This document shows, in pieces, positions 41,967 through 49,507 of a stretch of 64,000 nucleotides of DNA. Every line of letters starts with the position of its first letter. Position 1 is the first letter of the stretch. The DNA comes from Leifsonia xyli (GTDB taxonomy: Bacteria > Actinomycetota > Actinomycetes > Actinomycetales > Microbacteriaceae). The translations under genes were made by a program, and so were the position numbers. The stretch lies in contig QFQR01000003.1 of the NCBI GenBank assembly GCA_003243275.1, forward strand, positions 248,001 to 312,000. The letters are read 5' to 3'. The notes under the pieces are model-generated. The model did no database searches and was not told where the DNA came from. It was given only the letters and a program-made list of their open reading frames with translations.

Positions 41967-43163
41967 ATGGTGATGTCGATGTCGATCTTCGCGGGCATCG
42001 ATCCGGCTGTACAGAAGTTCGTCGTGCGCGCGAGCGTCCTCTGGCATCGCTTGCGACGTCGCGGTGCACATATCGACTGGGTGGTCGGGCCGATCGAGGT
42101 TGCTGGACTCGTGCGGGCGATCAGTCACGCGCTCGCGAATTCCGAGTCGGCGCTCCTGCGCGGCCACCCGTTCTACGACCACAGCTACACCTGGGTCGCC
42201 ACACCTGCGCGAACCCATCTGGAGGCTGTCGTGCGAGGCCCGTGGAAGCTGGGTGAACTGCTGTGCCGGGCCTCGGGCTTTGTCTATGTGAGCGAAGTCG
42301 GGTTCCTCGACCGACTTGACGACGGGCGCGCGTTCGAGTTCGCCTTGCTGCGGTCGCACGGGAAGCGCCTCGTCTGCTACTTCACCGGCAACGACATCCG
42401 CTCGCCTCGGCTTTCGGCCGAGCGTGAGTCGCGCACGGGCGACCCCAACCTCGCGAGCTACCTCGCCGAGACGAGTCTCACGTTCGCAACCGAGTCGTAC
42501 GAGCAGCAGAAGAAGCTCATCGCCGCGAGCGCGGAGGCTCAGGCCGACCTGATCTTCAGCGCGGATGGTGACCAGGTCGGATACCTTCGTCGACCGAGCG
42601 AGCACTTCCTCTACTTCCACCCCGATGATGACATCGTCACTGAGCTGTCGAAGTACCGTGATGTGGCGACACCCGTCATCGTGCACGCGCCGTCATCACC
42701 GGTGGTCAAAGGCACACAACTCGTGCGAGCCGCGATCGCCCAACTGCGCGCCGAGGGGTACGACTTCGAGTACGTCGAACTCGTGCGACAACCTCACGCC
42801 GAGGTTCAAGCGCATCTTCGTCGCGCGCACATCGTCCTCAACCAGTTCTACGCGGAGGCCCCTGGCGTCTTCGGAGTCGAGGCGCTTGCGGCCGGCTGTG
42901 TCGTCATGCAGCGCGCCGATGAACACGGCGAACCGAGCCTGCCGCCCGGCTCGAATCGTGCATGGGTGGTCACCCGGCATCACCAGGTGGCGACGCACTT
43001 ACGAGAGCTACTCGACAACCCCGCGGCATGGGAGCCCCAGGCGCGCCTCGGCGTGGAGTGGGTTCGAACGAACGCCGCTGCGAGCGTGAGCGGTGCGGTT
43101 CTGCGCGCGAAGCTCGCGCCACTCGTCGGCCAAGTACCCGTGGGCAACTCAGCTGAGGCGTGA
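41967..43163 (+). CDS. Glycosyltransferase-like protein (GT-B C-terminal domain)
   Basis: 398 residues. The C-terminal half reads as a GT-B donor domain: TPVIVHAPSSPVVKGTQLVR, then a short AQLRAEGYDFEYVELV block, AHLRRAHIVLNQFYAEAPGV and FGVEALAAGCVVMQRADEHG, the usual 'late in the domain, acidic, followed by AxGxPV' arrangement. The N-terminal half holds LVCYFTGNDIRSPR and no clear nucleotide-sugar signature. No donor is evident. Several ATG and GTG codons precede the conserved part; ATG 41967 is chosen only because upstream sequence looks non-coding, so the start is uncertain. Its last 15 bp overlap the convergent WbpB-like gene. Confidence 0.7.
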   Translation: MVMSMSIFAGIDPAVQKFVVRASVLWHRLRRRGAHIDWVVGPIEVAGLVRAISHALANSESALLRGHPFYDHSYTWVATPARTHLEAVVRGPWKLGELLCRASGFVYVSEVGFLDRLDDGRAFEFALLRSHGKRLVCYFTGNDIRSPRLSAERESRTGDPNLASYLAETSLTFATESYEQQKKLIAASAEAQADLIFSADGDQVGYLRRPSEHFLYFHPDDDIVTELSKYRDVATPVIVHAPSSPVVKGTQLVRAAIAQLRAEGYDFEYVELVRQPHAEVQAHLRRAHIVLNQFYAEAPGVFGVEALAAGCVVMQRADEHGEPSLPPGSNRAWVVTRHHQVATHLRELLDNPAAWEPQARLGVEWVRTNAAASVSGAVLRAKLAPLVGQVPVGNSAEA

Positions 43164-44129
43164 TCGGAGCCCGTCCTCCACGAGCCGCTCGGCGATCTCC
43201 ACGACCCGCGTGCCCTCGGCGAGCGTCACGATGCCGCGCGCGTCGCCCGCGAGAACGGCATCGCGGAACGCCTCATGCTCGGCGAGCATGGGCTCCTTGC
43301 GGTCGAGGGCGAAACGCGTCGAGTCGCCCTCCGAGACACCGCGGAACTCGCCCGGATCCCAGGCGACCTGGATGCGGCCGTTCTCGTAGTAGCTGAGGTC
43401 GGCGGTGAGCGTGTCCGCGACGAGCACGCCGTTCTCGCCGGTGATCACGGTCACCCGCTCCTTGAAGGGGGTGAGCCAGTTGACGGTGTGCGAGGTGATC
43501 GTGCCGCCCGAGAGCGTGCCGACGGCGACCACCATGTCCTCGTGCGGGCGGCCGCTGCGATGCGTGGTGCGCGCGTTCACGGAGACGAACTCCTGCTGGG
43601 TGACCCAGGCGGTCAGGTCGATGTCGTGCGAGGCGAGGTCCTTGATCACTCCGACATCCGCGATGCGGCCGGGGAACGGGCCCTGGCGTCGCGTCGCGAC
43701 CTGGTAGATCTCGCCGAGCAGACCGTCCTCGATGCGACGCCGCGCACCTTGCAGCGCCGGGTTGAAGCGCTCGATGTGGCCGACGCCGCCGATCAGGCCC
43801 TTCGCCGCGAACAGGTCGCGGAGCTCGCCCGCATCCTTCGAGGTCGAGGCGACCGGCTTCTCGATGAGGGCGTGCACACCGGCCTCGGCGAGTCGCGTGC
43901 CCATCTCGAGATGGTAGATCGTGGGGGCCGCCACCACCGCGTAGTCGAGACCCAGGGCGATGAAGTCGTCCAGGTCCTGGATGACGGGCGCGTCGTGGAT
44001 GCGCTCGGGCACGTTCGGGGCGGGATCGAACACTCCCACCAGCTCGACCCCGTCGAGGCCGGCGAGCACGCGGGCGTGGTTGCGCCCCATGACCCCCAGC
44101 CCGAGCAGGCCGGCGCGCAGCGTCGACAT
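43149..44129 (-). CDS. WbpB-like Gfo/Idh/MocA oxidoreductase
   Basis: 326 residues. Cofactor-binding LRAGLLGLGVMGRNHARVLA, catalytic ALIEKPVAST (EKP motif), VGHIERFNPALQGARRR and VIKDLASHDIDLTAWV. The GHIERFNPA stretch is characteristic of WbpB/WlbA proteins, which oxidise C3 of UDP-GlcNAcA to the 3-keto sugar. It lies in the order WbpD-WbpE-WbpB (5' to 3'), each overlapping the next, so the three are made together. The partner dehydrogenase (WbpA-type) is 17 kb away at 25-26 kb. Confidence 0.88.
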   Translation of the reverse strand: MSTLRAGLLGLGVMGRNHARVLAGLDGVELVGVFDPAPNVPERIHDAPVIQDLDDFIALGLDYAVVAAPTIYHLEMGTRLAEAGVHALIEKPVASTSKDAGELRDLFAAKGLIGGVGHIERFNPALQGARRRIEDGLLGEIYQVATRRQGPFPGRIADVGVIKDLASHDIDLTAWVTQQEFVSVNARTTHRSGRPHEDMVVAVGTLSGGTITSHTVNWLTPFKERVTVITGENGVLVADTLTADLSYYENGRIQVAWDPGEFRGVSEGDSTRFALDRKEPMLAEHEAFRDAVLAGDARGIVTLAEGTRVVEIAERLVEDGLRSRLS

Positions 44130-45226
44130 CAGGCGCCCGCCCCCGCGACGGCATCCACGGCAGCGACGATGCGCTCGAGGTCGGCCCGCGTGAGCGAAGG
44201 GTGCACGGGCAGCGACACCACCTCGCGGGCGGCGCGCTCCGTCTCCGGGAGGTCGAGCCCCGGGGCGTAGGGGGCGAGCGAGGGGAGGCGGTGGTTCGGG
44301 ATCGGGTAGTAGACGCCGCTGCCCACCTGGTGCTCCTCGCGGAGCGCGGTGACGAAGCCGTCGCGGTCGTCGGTGACCCGGATCGTGTACTGGTGGTAGA
44401 CGTGCACGGCACCCGCCGCGACCGGCGGCACCACGACACCCGAGAGGTTCGTGTCGAGGAAGGCCGCGTTGCTCTGACGGGTGCGCGTCCAGGCGTCCAC
44501 CTTGGTGAGCTGCACGCGACCGATCGCGGCGTGGATGTCGGTCATCCTGGCGTTGAACCCCACCACCTCGTTCTCGTACTGCTTCTCCATGCCCTGGTTG
44601 CGCAGCAGACGCACCCGACGCGCGAGCGCATCGTCGACGCACGTCACCATGCCGCCCTCGCCGCTGGTCATGTTCTTCGTCGGATACAGGCTGAACATCG
44701 CGAACTCGCCCCAGGTTCCGACGGGGGCGCCGTCGAGCGAGGCACCGTGCGCCTGCGCGGCATCCTCGTACAGCGCGATGCCGTGCTTCTCCGCGATCGC
44801 CGCGAGCTCGCGCATCCGGGCCGGGTGACCGTACAGGTGCACCGGCAGGATGCCCTTCGTCTTCGGCGTGATGGCGGCCTCCACCGAGGCCGGGTCGAGG
44901 GTGAAGGTCTCGGGCTCGATGTCGGCGAACACCGGCGAGGCGCCCGTCAGCGCCACCGAGTTGCCGGTCGCGGCGAAGGTGAACGACGGCACGATGACCT
45001 CGTCGCCGGGGCCGACGCCCGCCGCCAGCAGGCCGAGGTGAAGCCCCGCCGTGCCGGAGTTGACCGCGACGGTGGGGCGACCCCCCACGAAGTGCGCGGC
45101 GAACTCGGACTCGAAGGCGGCGACCTCCGGCCCCTGCGCGACCATGCCGCTGCGCAGCACCCGGTCGACGGCGTCGCGCTCCTCGTCGCCGATGATCGGC
45201 CTGGCCGGGGGGATGAAGTCGTTCAT
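44129..45226 (-). CDS. WbpE-like DegT-family aminotransferase
   Basis: 365 residues, PLP-dependent. The PLP lysine is K184 in FSLYPTKNMTSGEGGMV, cofactor blocks are VNSGTAGLHLGLLAAGVGPG and LYEDAAQAHGASLDG, and NARMTDIHAAIGRVQL is the interface helix. WbpE/WlbC enzymes convert the 3-keto uronic acid made by WbpB to UDP-GlcNAc(3NH2)A. The start at 45226 is an ATGA overlap with the stop of the acetyltransferase. Sequence and location both fit the WbpB-WbpE pair; specificity remains inferred. Confidence 0.9.
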   Translation of the reverse strand: MNDFIPPARPIIGDEERDAVDRVLRSGMVAQGPEVAAFESEFAAHFVGGRPTVAVNSGTAGLHLGLLAAGVGPGDEVIVPSFTFAATGNSVALTGASPVFADIEPETFTLDPASVEAAITPKTKGILPVHLYGHPARMRELAAIAEKHGIALYEDAAQAHGASLDGAPVGTWGEFAMFSLYPTKNMTSGEGGMVTCVDDALARRVRLLRNQGMEKQYENEVVGFNARMTDIHAAIGRVQLTKVDAWTRTRQSNAAFLDTNLSGVVVPPVAAGAVHVYHQYTIRVTDDRDGFVTALREEHQVGSGVYYPIPNHRLPSLAPYAPGLDLPETERAAREVVSLPVHPSLTRADLERIVAAVDAVAGAGA

Positions 45227-45825
45227 GCGTTCGCCTCTCTGAGGATGCCGTCGGATTCCAGGTAGCGCTCGCCGGTCTGCGGGCAGCTCCAGACGCCGTC
45301 TCCGGCATCCTCGAGGGGAACCCCCGCCGTGCCGACCCAGCCCACCCGACGGGCGGGGCTGCCGACGACGAGTGCGAAGTCGGGGACATCCTTGACGACC
45401 ACGGCGCCCGAACCCACGAGCGCCCAGCGCCCGATCGTGACCGGGGCGACGCAGGTCGCGCTCGCTCCGATCGAGGCGCCCTCGCCGATCGTCACCCCGA
45501 CGGGTTCCCAATCGTGGGCCGACTTCTGGGAACCGTCGCCGTTGATCGCCCGCGGGAAGTGGTCGTTCGTGAGCACGACCGCCGGCCCGATGAAGACGCC
45601 GTTGGCGAGCTTCGCGGGCTCGTAGACGAGCGCGTAGTTCTGCACCTTGCAGTTGTCGCCGAGCTCCACGCCGGTGCCGACGTACGCGCCGCGTCCGACG
45701 ATCACGTTCGCACCGAGCCGTGCCCGCTCCCGCACCTGCGCGTAGTGCCAGATCTTCGAACCGTCGCCGATGGAGGCGTCGGGGGAGACATCCGCGGTCT
45801 CATGGACGTAGGCGGACGAGGTCAC
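45223..45825 (-). CDS. WbpD-like 3-amino-sugar N-acetyltransferase
   Basis: 200 residues, hexapeptide beta-helix. The N-terminus AYVHETADVSPDASIGDGSK plus IWHYAQVRERARLG and YVGTGVELGDNCKVQNYAL is the WbpD/WlbB signature; FIGPAVVLTNDHFPRAI contains the active-site Asn-Asp-His region, and VAPVTIGRWALVGSGAVVVK ends the helix. It N-acetylates the 3-amino group of UDP-GlcNAc(3NH2)A. GTG 45825 is preferred, with GGAG 5 nt upstream and a family-typical short N-terminus; ATG 45861, 5 nt after a TACGAT box, would add 12 residues and would be leaderless. The C-terminus (after residue ~165) has an additional WSCPQTGERY segment. Confidence 0.88.
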   Translation of the reverse strand: MTSSAYVHETADVSPDASIGDGSKIWHYAQVRERARLGANVIVGRGAYVGTGVELGDNCKVQNYALVYEPAKLANGVFIGPAVVLTNDHFPRAINGDGSQKSAHDWEPVGVTIGEGASIGASATCVAPVTIGRWALVGSGAVVVKDVPDFALVVGSPARRVGWVGTAGVPLEDAGDGVWSCPQTGERYLESDGILREANA

Positions 45826-45866
45826 GTGTGCTCCAGAAGGTCGGCGCGGCCGAATGGCCATCAGCC

Positions 45867-45872
45867 ATCGTA
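45867..45872 (-). promoter_or_regulatory. -10 box of the WbpD-WbpE-WbpB transcript
   Basis: TACGAT on the minus strand. It gives either a 35-40-nt leader to GTG 45825 with its GGAG site, or a leaderless message at ATG 45861. Confidence 0.45.
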
Positions 45873-45906
45873 TCCGTTCCGCTGCCGTGCACCCGGGACG
45901 TGGGTC

Positions 45907-47226
45907 CTACGGCTCCTGGTGCGGCAGCCCGGAGTCCGCGGGCCGGGGGGGAGCGGTCAGCGCCGAGCGCCAGCTGAGCTCGCGCGACGCCGTCACGCAG
46001 CACACCACGAAGGTCAGCCATCCGAACTCGGTGAGGATCGAGCTCTCCGCGAGCGAGACGAGCAGCAGCGCCACCAGCACGAGCGCCGGCCACGCGTAGA
46101 TGACGCTCCGGCGGCGCCCCGCCAACAGCCAGGAACGAGTGAAGGCGAGCCCCAGCATCCCGACGAAGAGCACCATGCCCACGATCCCCACCTGGAACAG
46201 CACATCGAGGTAGGCGTTGAGGGCGGATGCCGCCGGCCGGTCGCCCGACACGGTCAGCGCGCTGAACGGGACGACATCCGGTTGCCACCGCCCCGCCCAG
46301 CCCCAGCCCTCGATCGCGTTGTCGGGCAGCAGCGCCACGATCTTCTGCCAGAGGTGCAGGCGGTAGTCGAGCGCCCCCTGCGCGTTGAAGACGTTCACGA
46401 GCGAGCTGCGGAAGATCCACGCGAGCACGATCAGCACGAGGGCCGCGCCCAGGATCACGAACTGCATCGCCTGGCGCCGATCGGCGCGCACGCGGCGGAT
46501 GCCGTACAGCACCGCCGCCGCGACCGCCACGACGACCGCGGTGCCGGTGATGATGGGCGACTGGGTCAGCGCGATGCAGACCGCGGCGCCGACGAGCGAG
46601 AGCACCCCGACGAGCGGTCGCACCGAGCGGGTGCGCAACTCGGTCGCGAAGCTCACCGCCGCCACCAGCGCCACCAAGCCCAGCTGATTGCGGGTCTGCA
46701 GCACCCCCGAGATCGGTCCGAGCTCCGCGATGCGCCCGCCGATGCCGAGGAACGGGATCGGCGTGTCGATCAGGATGCCGGAGAACACCTCGAGCGCGAG
46801 CGAGGCCCCGAGCACGACCCGCAGCACATCGCCCCAACTGCGCACGATCTGGATGGTGTCGCGCGTGTAGGCGATGAACACCCCGATGAAGGCGTAGACC
46901 GCGAGGTAGGCGACCCCGCCGACCGTCACCCACTGATAGGCGCTCCAGACCACCGAGATCGCCGCCCAGCCGACGAAGACGAGCAGCGAGATCGGCGGCA
47001 GCTCCCCATCCAGCTCGCGACGGCGCGCGATCAGCACGACGCTCATGAGCGTCACGACGCCGATAAGCGCCGCCAGATATCCCGCCCATCCGGTGAGCCG
47101 CGTGAGCGGATAGCTGAGCGCGGCGATCCCGACCCCCGTCGTCGCGAGCACGGCCGACAGTCGCGGACTCCGCAGCAGCCCGAGGAAGGCCGCTGCGACC
47201 TCGCGCGGCTCGGGTGCGGTGGTCAT
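45907..47226 (-). CDS. O-antigen ligase/polymerase-like membrane protein 1
   Basis: 439 residues with about 11 hydrophobic helices. The large extracellular loop contains LDYRLHLWQKIVALLPDN, then GWGWAGRWQPDVVPFSAL and AYLDVLFQVGIVGMVLFVGM, the Wzy_C (O-antigen ligase superfamily) pattern. A QTRNQLGLVALVAAVSFA helix precedes it. The protein is a likely Wzy-type polymerase or ligase acting on lipid-linked glycan outside the membrane. ATG 47226 overlaps the stop of the second copy. A short proline-rich C-terminus ends in HQEP. Confidence 0.82.
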   Translation of the reverse strand: MTTAPEPREVAAAFLGLLRSPRLSAVLATTGVGIAALSYPLTRLTGWAGYLAALIGVVTLMSVVLIARRRELDGELPPISLLVFVGWAAISVVWSAYQWVTVGGVAYLAVYAFIGVFIAYTRDTIQIVRSWGDVLRVVLGASLALEVFSGILIDTPIPFLGIGGRIAELGPISGVLQTRNQLGLVALVAAVSFATELRTRSVRPLVGVLSLVGAAVCIALTQSPIITGTAVVVAVAAAVLYGIRRVRADRRQAMQFVILGAALVLIVLAWIFRSSLVNVFNAQGALDYRLHLWQKIVALLPDNAIEGWGWAGRWQPDVVPFSALTVSGDRPAASALNAYLDVLFQVGIVGMVLFVGMLGLAFTRSWLLAGRRRSVIYAWPALVLVALLLVSLAESSILTEFGWLTFVVCCVTASRELSWRSALTAPPRPADSGLPHQEP

Positions 47227-48521
47227 CCGGCGACCGCTTCGGCCCGTTCCGGATCGCGCCAACCCGTCTTGACGGCGATGATCACCAGCAGCGCGAAGCC
47301 GAACTCCCAGAGCAGCTGACTCTCCACGAGGCTCTGCACGAGGAGCGCCGTGAGCAGCAGCAGCGGGGTCGCGCTGAGCGGCCAGGAGATCAGCGGCGAG
47401 CCGTAGGGGGCCGACCGCAGCTCCTGCGCGAGGCTCCAGCTGCGGATGAGCGCCCCGACCACCAGCACGGCGAGGAGCACCACGCCGATCGCGCCGAGCT
47501 GCAGGAACACATCCAGCCAGGCGTTGTGCGCCGAGAGGTAGCCGATCTTGTTGAGCTTGCCGAAGCCCTCGATCGGCCACGTCCACGGCGCCCAGAAGCC
47601 CCAGCCCCAGCCGGCGACGGGGCGCTGGATCGCGTACTCCGTCACGATCTGCCAGATGTCGACCCGGTTGGTGAGGTCGCTCGAACGTCCCAGCAGCCGC
47701 AGCAGCGGAGCCCGGGCGAGGAACGCCGTCACGATCAGGGCAACGGTGACCGCGGCGGTGCCCGAGAGCACCGCGATCCGGGCCCGACCCGCGACGCGAC
47801 GCGCGAGCACCACGACCGCGGCGACGTAGAGGGTGGCGACCGCGGCGACGATGACGGTCGCCGAGCGGGTCAGGCCGAAGGCGAGGAGCGCGACGGCGAT
47901 CCAGAACCAGGCCCAGAGCGGTGAGCCGCGTCGCGCCAGCAGCCGGGAGACGAAGACGATGAGCGCCAGCAGCGAGAGGATCCCGAGGGTGTTGGCGTTG
48001 CCGACGATGCCCTGGATGCGGCCGCCCTCGAACAGCAGCGCGCGCGACCAGTAGAAGGTCGACGGGATCTTCTCGAGCGTCGAGTAGTCGATCCAGAGCG
48101 GGAGGACCGGATGCCGGATCACCGTCGCCACGAAGAGCTCGAACAGCAGCGAGGCACCCAGGATCCAGCGGAGGGTGGTGCTGACGACCTCGAGCAGCTC
48201 CTGCCAGCTGAGGCTCACGGCGAGCAGCGCCGCGACCGTCGTCGTGGCCACGCTCCCGAAGGCGCTGAGCGCCGCGGCCCCCGGATTCAGCGCCCAGCTG
48301 ATCGAGAGCGTCATGAAGCCGAGGAAGGCGAACAGCGAGAGCGGGAGCCGCCGGAGGTTGACGCGCATCCGCACCAGCTCGACGACCGCGAGGGTGACGA
48401 CGAGCACCGCGAGCGCCCCCCAGCCCCACCAGCTGAGCAGGTGGCGCCAGAAGTCGCCGGCGGCGAGCACACCGAAGCAGAGCATCGCGAGGGCGCGTTG
48501 GTAGTTCGATGCGGCCCTCAT
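47223..48521 (-). CDS. O-antigen ligase/polymerase-like membrane protein 2
   Basis: 432 residues, about 11 helices, clearly related to its downstream neighbour. NRVDIWQIVTEYAIQRPVAG then WGWGFWAPWTWP, and AHNAWLDVFLQLGAIGVVLL form the Wzy_C domain; IQGIVGNANTLGILSLLALI matches the ligase helix preceding it. The two adjacent genes differ in loop length and are not recent duplicates. Two such proteins in a row usually mean that one polymerises and the other ligates, or that two glycans are handled; sequence cannot tell. A 129-bp spacer upstream holds the first copy of the 33-nt repeat. Confidence 0.82.
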   Translation of the reverse strand: MRAASNYQRALAMLCFGVLAAGDFWRHLLSWWGWGALAVLVVTLAVVELVRMRVNLRRLPLSLFAFLGFMTLSISWALNPGAAALSAFGSVATTTVAALLAVSLSWQELLEVVSTTLRWILGASLLFELFVATVIRHPVLPLWIDYSTLEKIPSTFYWSRALLFEGGRIQGIVGNANTLGILSLLALIVFVSRLLARRGSPLWAWFWIAVALLAFGLTRSATVIVAAVATLYVAAVVVLARRVAGRARIAVLSGTAAVTVALIVTAFLARAPLLRLLGRSSDLTNRVDIWQIVTEYAIQRPVAGWGWGFWAPWTWPIEGFGKLNKIGYLSAHNAWLDVFLQLGAIGVVLLAVLVVGALIRSWSLAQELRSAPYGSPLISWPLSATPLLLLTALLVQSLVESQLLWEFGFALLVIIAVKTGWRDPERAEAVAG

Positions 48522-48543
48522 GGCTTCAGGGTAGTGGGGCGGG

Positions 48544-48576
48544 GGTTTCGATACGCCGCTGCGCGGCTACTCAACC
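48544..48576. repeat. 33-nt intergenic repeat, copy 1
   Basis: The 33 bases are identical to those at 54769-54801. They begin GGTTTCGATACG, contain a GCCGC-TGC-GCGGC hairpin in the middle and end TACTCAACC. The copy lies between the divergent Wzy-like and methyltransferase genes. GC-rich elements of this form are, in my recollection, very common in Microbacteriaceae intergenic regions. Confidence 0.85.
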
Positions 48577-48638
48577 CGCGGGGTGGTGCCGCCACAGGGG
48601 TGGCCCCTCGCGCGGCAGCAACGTTCGCTTTCGACACC

Positions 48639-48650
48639 TAGGCTTTTCTC
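48639..48650 (+). promoter_or_regulatory. -10 box for a leaderless methyltransferase transcript
   Basis: TAGGCT (48639-48644), a 6-nt spacer and the ATG at 48651. There is no Shine-Dalgarno sequence. Confidence 0.6.
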
Positions 48651-49451
48651 ATGCCCGAGCGCTACACCCTCGGCCACCACGAGAGCGTTCTGCGTTCGCA
48701 CCGGTGGCGCACCGCCGAGAACTCGGCGGCCTACCTCCTCCCGCACCTGCGACCGGGGATGAACCTCCTCGACGTCGGATCGGGGCCGGGCACGATCACG
48801 GTCGATCTGGCGCGCACGGTTTTCCCTGGCCGAGTGGTGGGCATCGACGCATCCGAGGAGGTCGTCGCCGAGGCGACCCGTCTCGCCGCGGAGCAGGGCG
48901 TCGAGAACGTCGAGTTCCGGGTGGCGGACGCCTACGACCCGGGTTTCGCCGACGGTTCCTTCGACGTCGTCCACGCGCATCAGGTGCTGCAGCACCTCGG
49001 CCGTCCGGTGGAGGCGCTCGCCGCCTGGCGGGCGCTCGTCTTGCCCGACGGCCTCGTCGCGGCACGCGACTGCGACTACGCGGGCGCCATCGTCGCCCCG
49101 ACCCGCCCGGGGCTCGAGCTGTGGAGCATCACCTACCAGCAGCTCGCACGGACCAACCACGGCACCCCGGATGCGGGGCGTCACCTGAAGGCGTGGGCGC
49201 ACGAGGCCGGGTTCTCCGTGGTCGACGCGGGCGCATCCGTCTGGTGCTTCCAGAGCGACGCCGACCGTGACTGGTGGGGTGGGCTCTGGGCCGATCGCAC
49301 GCTCGAGTCCGAGTTCGCGAGCGGTGTCGTCGAGCGGGGCCTCGGCGACACGGCGACGCTTGCGGCCATCCGCGAGGGCTGGCTCGCCTGGCGCGACGAC
49401 CGCGACGGCTGGATGATCCTGCCGCACGGCGAGATCCTCGCCCGGGGGTAG
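48651..49451 (+). CDS. Class I SAM-dependent methyltransferase
   Basis: 266 residues. Motif I is NLLDVGSGPGTITVDLA, with VVGIDASEEVVAEA as the acidic end of strand 2, VEFRVADAYDPGFADGSFDV and VHAHQVLQHLGRPVEAL as later motifs. This is the UbiE/small-molecule type of methyltransferase. The protein's C-terminal third (after residue ~150) carries substrate-specific sequence without clear analogues. It has no clear link to the glycan genes and begins the interlude of unrelated genes. Substrate unknown. Confidence 0.87.
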   Translation: MPERYTLGHHESVLRSHRWRTAENSAAYLLPHLRPGMNLLDVGSGPGTITVDLARTVFPGRVVGIDASEEVVAEATRLAAEQGVENVEFRVADAYDPGFADGSFDVVHAHQVLQHLGRPVEALAAWRALVLPDGLVAARDCDYAGAIVAPTRPGLELWSITYQQLARTNHGTPDAGRHLKAWAHEAGFSVVDAGASVWCFQSDADRDWWGGLWADRTLESEFASGVVERGLGDTATLAAIREGWLAWRDDRDGWMILPHGEILARG

Positions 49452-49507
49452 CGCGCGTAGGTGCTGACACGGATGCGCGCACCTTCTCCCCGCACCAGGA
49501 TCGTCAC

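Noticed and set aside
45907..48429. Long minus-strand frame covering both Wzy-like genes
   Set aside because: The upstream part is the wrong frame of the second Wzy-like gene. The real first gene starts at 47226, overlapping the second gene's stop.
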